Of a stretch of DNA of 64,000 nt, positions 60,753 to 64,000 are shown piece after piece; within the stretch, counting starts at the first letter, position 1, and each line of letters opens with the position of its first letter. A model generated the notes under the pieces. That model was not told where the DNA came from. It did not search any database and saw nothing but the letters and a program-made list of their open reading frames with translations. The DNA is taken from NCBI GenBank assembly GCA_018524345.1, contig JADQAZ010000003.1, forward strand, positions 248,001 to 312,000, written 5' to 3'. Source of the DNA: Harenicola maris. Its GTDB lineage: Bacteria; Pseudomonadota; Alphaproteobacteria; Rhodobacterales; Rhodobacteraceae. The position numbers and the translations under genes are program-made.

Positions 60753-61490
60753 ATGAAATCTATTGTTTTTGCCGCTTTATGGGTGGTGTTCATATTGGTG
60801 CAGCCCCTGCGTGCGGGGCCTTTGATACGGGTTGCTGCGGATGAATGGCCGCCGTTTTCGGGGGACAACCTGCCCGAGAAGGGGCTTTCGCTGGAAGTGA
60901 TTGCGACGGTTCTTACGCGAGCCGGATATGACGTGCAGGTGCAGATCCTGCCTTGGGCGCGGGTGCTGAAATCCGCGCAGACGGGGCAGATCGATGTGGT
61001 GGGCAGCCTGTTCAATGACCCCGAGAGGGCGGCCTATCTGCTCTATTCCGAAAGCTATTATTCCACGCCGGTGCATTTTGTTCAAAAGGCGGGCAGTGGG
61101 CATGTGATTGCCGCGCCAGCGGATATTTACCCCCTGAGCGTCGCCGTGGGGGAGGGGTTTCTGTACGAGGCGGCCTTTGACAGCGATCCGCAGATCAACA
61201 GGGTGGTGGTGACCACGACCACGCAGGGCCTGCGCATGGTGGCGGGCGGGCGCGTGGACCTGACGCTCGATAGTCTGGATGTGATTGAATATGCCTTGGC
61301 GGGCGGGTTGTCGCGCCTTGGGCCGGAGCTGGAAATTTTGCCGGAACCGCTCGCCCGAAATGATTTGTTCATGGCCGTGCGACAGGATCATCCGCAGGCC
61401 GGTGAGATCGTCAGGGATTTCAATCTGGTGTTGGATGAAATGCGCGGGGACGGGTCCTTTGCGCGGCTTTTGGCGAAGCACGGATCCTAG
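60753..61490 (+). CDS. Periplasmic solute-binding protein (SBP_bac_3 type)
   Basis: A 245-residue binding protein with signal peptide (MKSIVFAALWVVFILVQPLR, cut near AGPLIRVAADEWPPFS). The fold reads as an amino-acid-type family-3 receptor: VAADEWPPFSGDNLPEKGLS, LPWARVLKSAQTGQIDVVGS, VAVGEGFLYEAAFD. The start at ATG 60753 has an AGGAATTTG site. No ABC permease or ATPase accompanies it; instead a histidine kinase gene follows 3 bp later. I infer a sensory receptor that presents its ligand to the kinase. Confidence 0.82.
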   Translation: MKSIVFAALWVVFILVQPLRAGPLIRVAADEWPPFSGDNLPEKGLSLEVIATVLTRAGYDVQVQILPWARVLKSAQTGQIDVVGSLFNDPERAAYLLYSESYYSTPVHFVQKAGSGHVIAAPADIYPLSVAVGEGFLYEAAFDSDPQINRVVVTTTTQGLRMVAGGRVDLTLDSLDVIEYALAGGLSRLGPELEILPEPLARNDLFMAVRQDHPQAGEIVRDFNLVLDEMRGDGSFARLLAKHGS

Positions 61491-61493
61491 CCG

Positions 61494-63002
61494 GTGGAGT
61501 TGGCGGGCGCGCAGAAAAGGGCGGGTGCGAGCGAGCGGAGCAAGCTTGGCCTCCATGTGGTTTTGGTGGCGGTCTTGATCAACGCCGTGTTGTCCGTCGT
61601 GTCGGCGGGCAGTCAGCTCTATCTTGATTACGAGCGCAGCAGGCAGTCGGTTTTGAGCGGTGCGGAGCAGATCGAGAAGAGTTTTCACGGGCCGGTCACC
61701 GATGCCCTGTGGAGGTATGACGACAGTCAGGTTGGCGCTTTGGTTGAGGGGATCGGGGCCCATGCGAGCGTGGCCTTTGTCACTGTCACCAGCACCGAGG
61801 GCACGGTTTGGCGCCACGGGGCGGAGCAGGGGCGGCAGGATGTGCTGCGCCGCTTCCCCTTGGTGCATCACGGCGGGCCGCTTTCGGGCGAGGGGCCCTC
61901 TGGCGGGGTGGAGGTCGGCGTGCTTGAGCTGGGCCTGACATTCGAGGGGGCGGTTTCACGGGTTTGGGCGCAGTTCTGGACCATTGCCCTGTCGAATTTC
62001 ATCAAGACCTGCATCGCCTCGATGTTGATGCTGGCCATGTTCGAGCGGCTGGTGACGCGCAATCTGCGCCGGATATCGGCCCATGTGGGCGATGCCGACT
62101 GGCTGCGCACGACCCTGCCATTAAGGTTGCCGCGGCGCGAGGGCGGCGCGCGCGACGAGATGGACGATATCGTTGCGGCCTTGAATCTTGCCCAGACCCG
62201 CCATGTGGCCGCGCTTGAGGCCGTTCAGGCCGAGATCGCGGGGCATCATGCGACCCATGCCAAGCTGGAGCAACAGGCGCAGGAGCTTGCCTTCGCGGTG
62301 CAGAACCTGAAGGAGACCAACCGCGAGCAGATGGAGTTTTCCTATGCGGTGTCCCATGATTTGAAATCGCCGACCAATACCATGGCGATGATGCTGGACG
62401 AGGTGCTGCATGAGGGCGCGGGGGTGCTGGATGCCGATGCGCGGATGCTTCTGGAGGCGGCGGTGGATACGTTGGGGCGGATGCGCAATCTGGTGGACCG
62501 TGTGCTGGCCTATTCCCTGATTGTCGAGGGCGTGGTGGAGGAAGAGCCGGTGGACCTTGGCGCCTTGGCCCGCGAGGTGGCGGCGGAGTTTTCGGATCAG
62601 GCGGAGGCGATCGGCGCGCAGATCGAGATCGCGCCCTTGCCCGAGGTGACGGGCGATGCGGATCAACTGCGTGTGCTGTTTCAGAACCTGATCGGCAATG
62701 CCCTGCGCTATGCCGATCCGCAGCGGCCCTGCCGGATTGCGATTTTCCCCGCCGAGGAGGCGGGCTGGGAGGCTGCCTTTACGGTGCGCGACAATGGAAT
62801 CGGGATTGATCCGGCATTTCATCGGACAATCTTTGGACTTTTTAAACGATTGCACACCTACGATGAAATACCTGGCGTGGGACTCGGCCTGACCCTGTGC
62901 AAGCGAGTCGTGACCAACCACCAAGGGGAGATTGCACTTGCTTCGACGGAAGGGGAAGGCGCGGCCTTTACCGTCAGGTTGAAGCGAAAAACAGATGGAT
63001 AA
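61494..63002 (+). CDS. Membrane-bound sensor histidine kinase
   Basis: A 502-residue kinase starting with GTG (61494). TM1 at about 18-45 (HVVLVAVLINAVLSVVSAG) and TM2 near 160-185 (FWTIALSNFIKTCIASMLML) enclose a periplasmic sensing domain of about 115 residues. A HAMP-like linker and coiled coil (to about 270) follow, then HisKA with phospho-His288 in AVSHDLKSP and an HATPase_c domain (DNGIGIDPAFHRTIF, GVGLGLTLCKRVV). It phosphorylates the response regulator downstream, with which it overlaps by 8 bp. The binding protein upstream may provide its input. Confidence 0.9.
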   Translation: MELAGAQKRAGASERSKLGLHVVLVAVLINAVLSVVSAGSQLYLDYERSRQSVLSGAEQIEKSFHGPVTDALWRYDDSQVGALVEGIGAHASVAFVTVTSTEGTVWRHGAEQGRQDVLRRFPLVHHGGPLSGEGPSGGVEVGVLELGLTFEGAVSRVWAQFWTIALSNFIKTCIASMLMLAMFERLVTRNLRRISAHVGDADWLRTTLPLRLPRREGGARDEMDDIVAALNLAQTRHVAALEAVQAEIAGHHATHAKLEQQAQELAFAVQNLKETNREQMEFSYAVSHDLKSPTNTMAMMLDEVLHEGAGVLDADARMLLEAAVDTLGRMRNLVDRVLAYSLIVEGVVEEEPVDLGALAREVAAEFSDQAEAIGAQIEIAPLPEVTGDADQLRVLFQNLIGNALRYADPQRPCRIAIFPAEEAGWEAAFTVRDNGIGIDPAFHRTIFGLFKRLHTYDEIPGVGLGLTLCKRVVTNHQGEIALASTEGEGAAFTVRLKRKTDG

Positions 63003-63417
63003 CTTTATGCGCATCAAGTCGGCGATGTTGCTCGATGATGAAAAATTCGATCAACTTCTTTATAAACGCATTATCGCGCGCTCCGATCTTGTGGATCATG
63101 CGATTGGTTTCCAATACCCGCATGAGGCCTTGGAATACCTGAAGGATCCGGAGAATGATCCGATCGAGGTTCTGTTTCTGGACATCAATATGCCGCGCAT
63201 GTCGGGGTTCGAGTTTCTGGATCGCGCCTGCGAAGAAATCGGGCCTGCCTTTGCCAAGGTGGTGGTGATCATGCTGACGACCTCCCTTGATCCGAAGGAT
63301 ATGACGCGGGCGAAGGAGTTTGATCAGATCAAGGCGTTTTTGAACAAGCCGATGAAGGTGGGCGATATCCAGACCATTGCCGAGCTTGTGGCGCAAGAAC
63401 AAAGCCTTGAGGCCTAG
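62995..63417 (+). CDS. Single-domain response regulator
   Basis: A 140-residue receiver-only protein. The acidic pair Asp14/Asp15, the phospho-acceptor Asp63 (FLDINMP), Thr95 and Lys118 (FLNKPM) complete the active site. It has no DNA-binding output, so it works by protein contact (phosphorelay or CheY-like). ATG 62995 overlaps the kinase stop; an alternative ATG lies at 63007. The stop TAG shares the palindrome CTAG (63414-63417) with the convergent truA stop. Confidence 0.88.
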   Translation: MDNFMRIKSAMLLDDEKFDQLLYKRIIARSDLVDHAIGFQYPHEALEYLKDPENDPIEVLFLDINMPRMSGFEFLDRACEEIGPAFAKVVVIMLTTSLDPKDMTRAKEFDQIKAFLNKPMKVGDIQTIAELVAQEQSLEA

Positions 63418-64000
63418 CCCGCGAAGGGATCGTCCTGATATCCCACGCCCGCGAGGTAGAGGCCCTGCGGCGGGCAGACCGGGCCGCAGGCAGAGCGGTC
63501 TGCGGCGGCGAGGGCCTCGGCAAAGCGGCTCGGGGTCCATTTGCCGGCCCCGACCCGTTCGAGGGAGCCGACCATGGAGCGCACCTGATTGTGCAGGAAG
63601 CTGCGGGCGCGAAAGCGGAACCGGTATTCGACGCCGCCGGGATAGGGCTGTTCGGTGATCTCGGCCTGATCGAGGGATTTCACCGGGCTTGCGGCCTGAC
63701 ATTCGCTGGCGCGGAAGGTGGTGAAATCATGGGTGCCGATCAGGGCCTTGGCCGCCTCTTGCATCGGCTGCAATTGCAAGGGATGGGCGACCTGCCATGC
63801 GAGGCCTGCGTCATGGGTCAGGGGCGCGCGGCGGGCGATGAGGCGAAACAGGTAGCGCCGCTCATGGGCGGAAAAGCGGGCATGCCATTCGGGGTCGACC
63901 TCTTTGACATCGATGATCGAGACCGGCAGCGGCTTTAGGTGATAATTCAATGCCTCGTTCAGGCGGAAGGGGTCCCAGGCCTTGGCCATGTCGCAATGGG
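63414..64000 (-). CDS. truA: tRNA pseudouridine(38-40) synthase TruA, 5' end beyond the window
   Basis: The C-terminal about 195 residues of TruA; the frame remains open to the window edge ([13 protein letters not shown] at the visible start) and the N-terminal catalytic Asp domain is missing. Seen are the [14 protein letters not shown] strand, the [10 protein letters not shown] segment and the ending [20 protein letters not shown], which carries the conserved Arg/His core. The enzyme makes pseudouridine at positions 38-40 of several tRNAs. It is truncated only by the window, not broken. Confidence 0.9.
   Translation of the reverse strand, partial: HCDMAKAWDPFRLNEALNYHLKPLPVSIIDVKEVDPEWHARFSAHERRYLFRLIARRAPLTHDAGLAWQVAHPLQLQPMQEAAKALIGTHDFTTFRASECQAASPVKSLDQAEITEQPYPGGVEYRFRFRARSFLHNQVRSMVGSLERVGAGKWTPSRFAEALAAADRSACGPVCPPQGLYLAGVGYQDDPFAG

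Noticed and set aside
1-64000. CRISPR arrays, tRNA or rRNA genes, and insertion sequences
   Set aside because: No regular spaced repeats, no cloverleaf or rRNA-like segments and no transposase-like proteins were found on reading.

Overview
The window is GC-rich, tightly packed bacterial chromosome, most likely from an alphaproteobacterium of the Rhodobacterales (Roseobacter type). Pointers to this are a CarD regulator beside a 7Fe ferredoxin, a Suv3-like helicase with an S4 protein, an Anbu proteasome-like cluster, three related photolyase-family genes in one run, and a direct-repeat LexA box of the alphaproteobacterial form GTTC-N7-GTTC. I saw no rRNA, tRNA, CRISPR array or insertion sequence.

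Layout. 1-7.4 kb (minus strand): sugar-acid catabolism (FAH-family enzyme, IlvD/Edd dehydratase) behind the Anbu peptidase, transglutaminase, alpha-E and ATP-grasp cluster, then a CoxG-like gene. 7.4-21.4 kb (plus): a 10-kb gene for a giant repeat surface protein, translationally coupled to a large outer-membrane-barrel-like protein. 21.5-23.7 kb: tungstate-type ABC importer. 23.8-27.4 kb: Mrp/ApbC, a DegP/Q protease and an HpaI-type aldolase. 27.4-35.1 kb: an island of apparently lower GC with an FMN reductase, a secreted protein, an FeS photolyase, DUF2256, a photolyase relative with permuted domain order, a TIGR03643 protein, a conventional photolyase/cryptochrome and a PPOX protein. 35.2-41.6 kb: hydrolase, SCP2 protein, TPR protein, helicase, S4 protein, FdxA, a promoter-plus-terminator leader (small RNA or attenuator), then CarD. 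41.7-45.4 kb: a tandem pair of paralogues of unknown function and a Kef-type antiporter. 45.5-57.4 kb (minus): a chimeric secretion/pilus-like membrane protein, MetY, a glycosyltransferase-like protein with a histone-H1-like tail, an AttH/LolCDE-like export trio and MetG. 57.4-64 kb: MFS transporter, SOS-controlled ImuA-like protein, two small lipoproteins, a periplasmic binding protein with histidine kinase and response regulator, and TruA cut by the window edge.

The main points of interest are the giant repeat protein and barrel pair, the permuted photolyase relative inside a photorepair operon, the leader in front of carD, the fused PilM/GspL-like and PilP/GspC-like protein, the unknown tandem paralogues, and a dispersed intergenic repeat with four copies. 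Functional assignments rest on motifs recognised by eye; no database search was possible.
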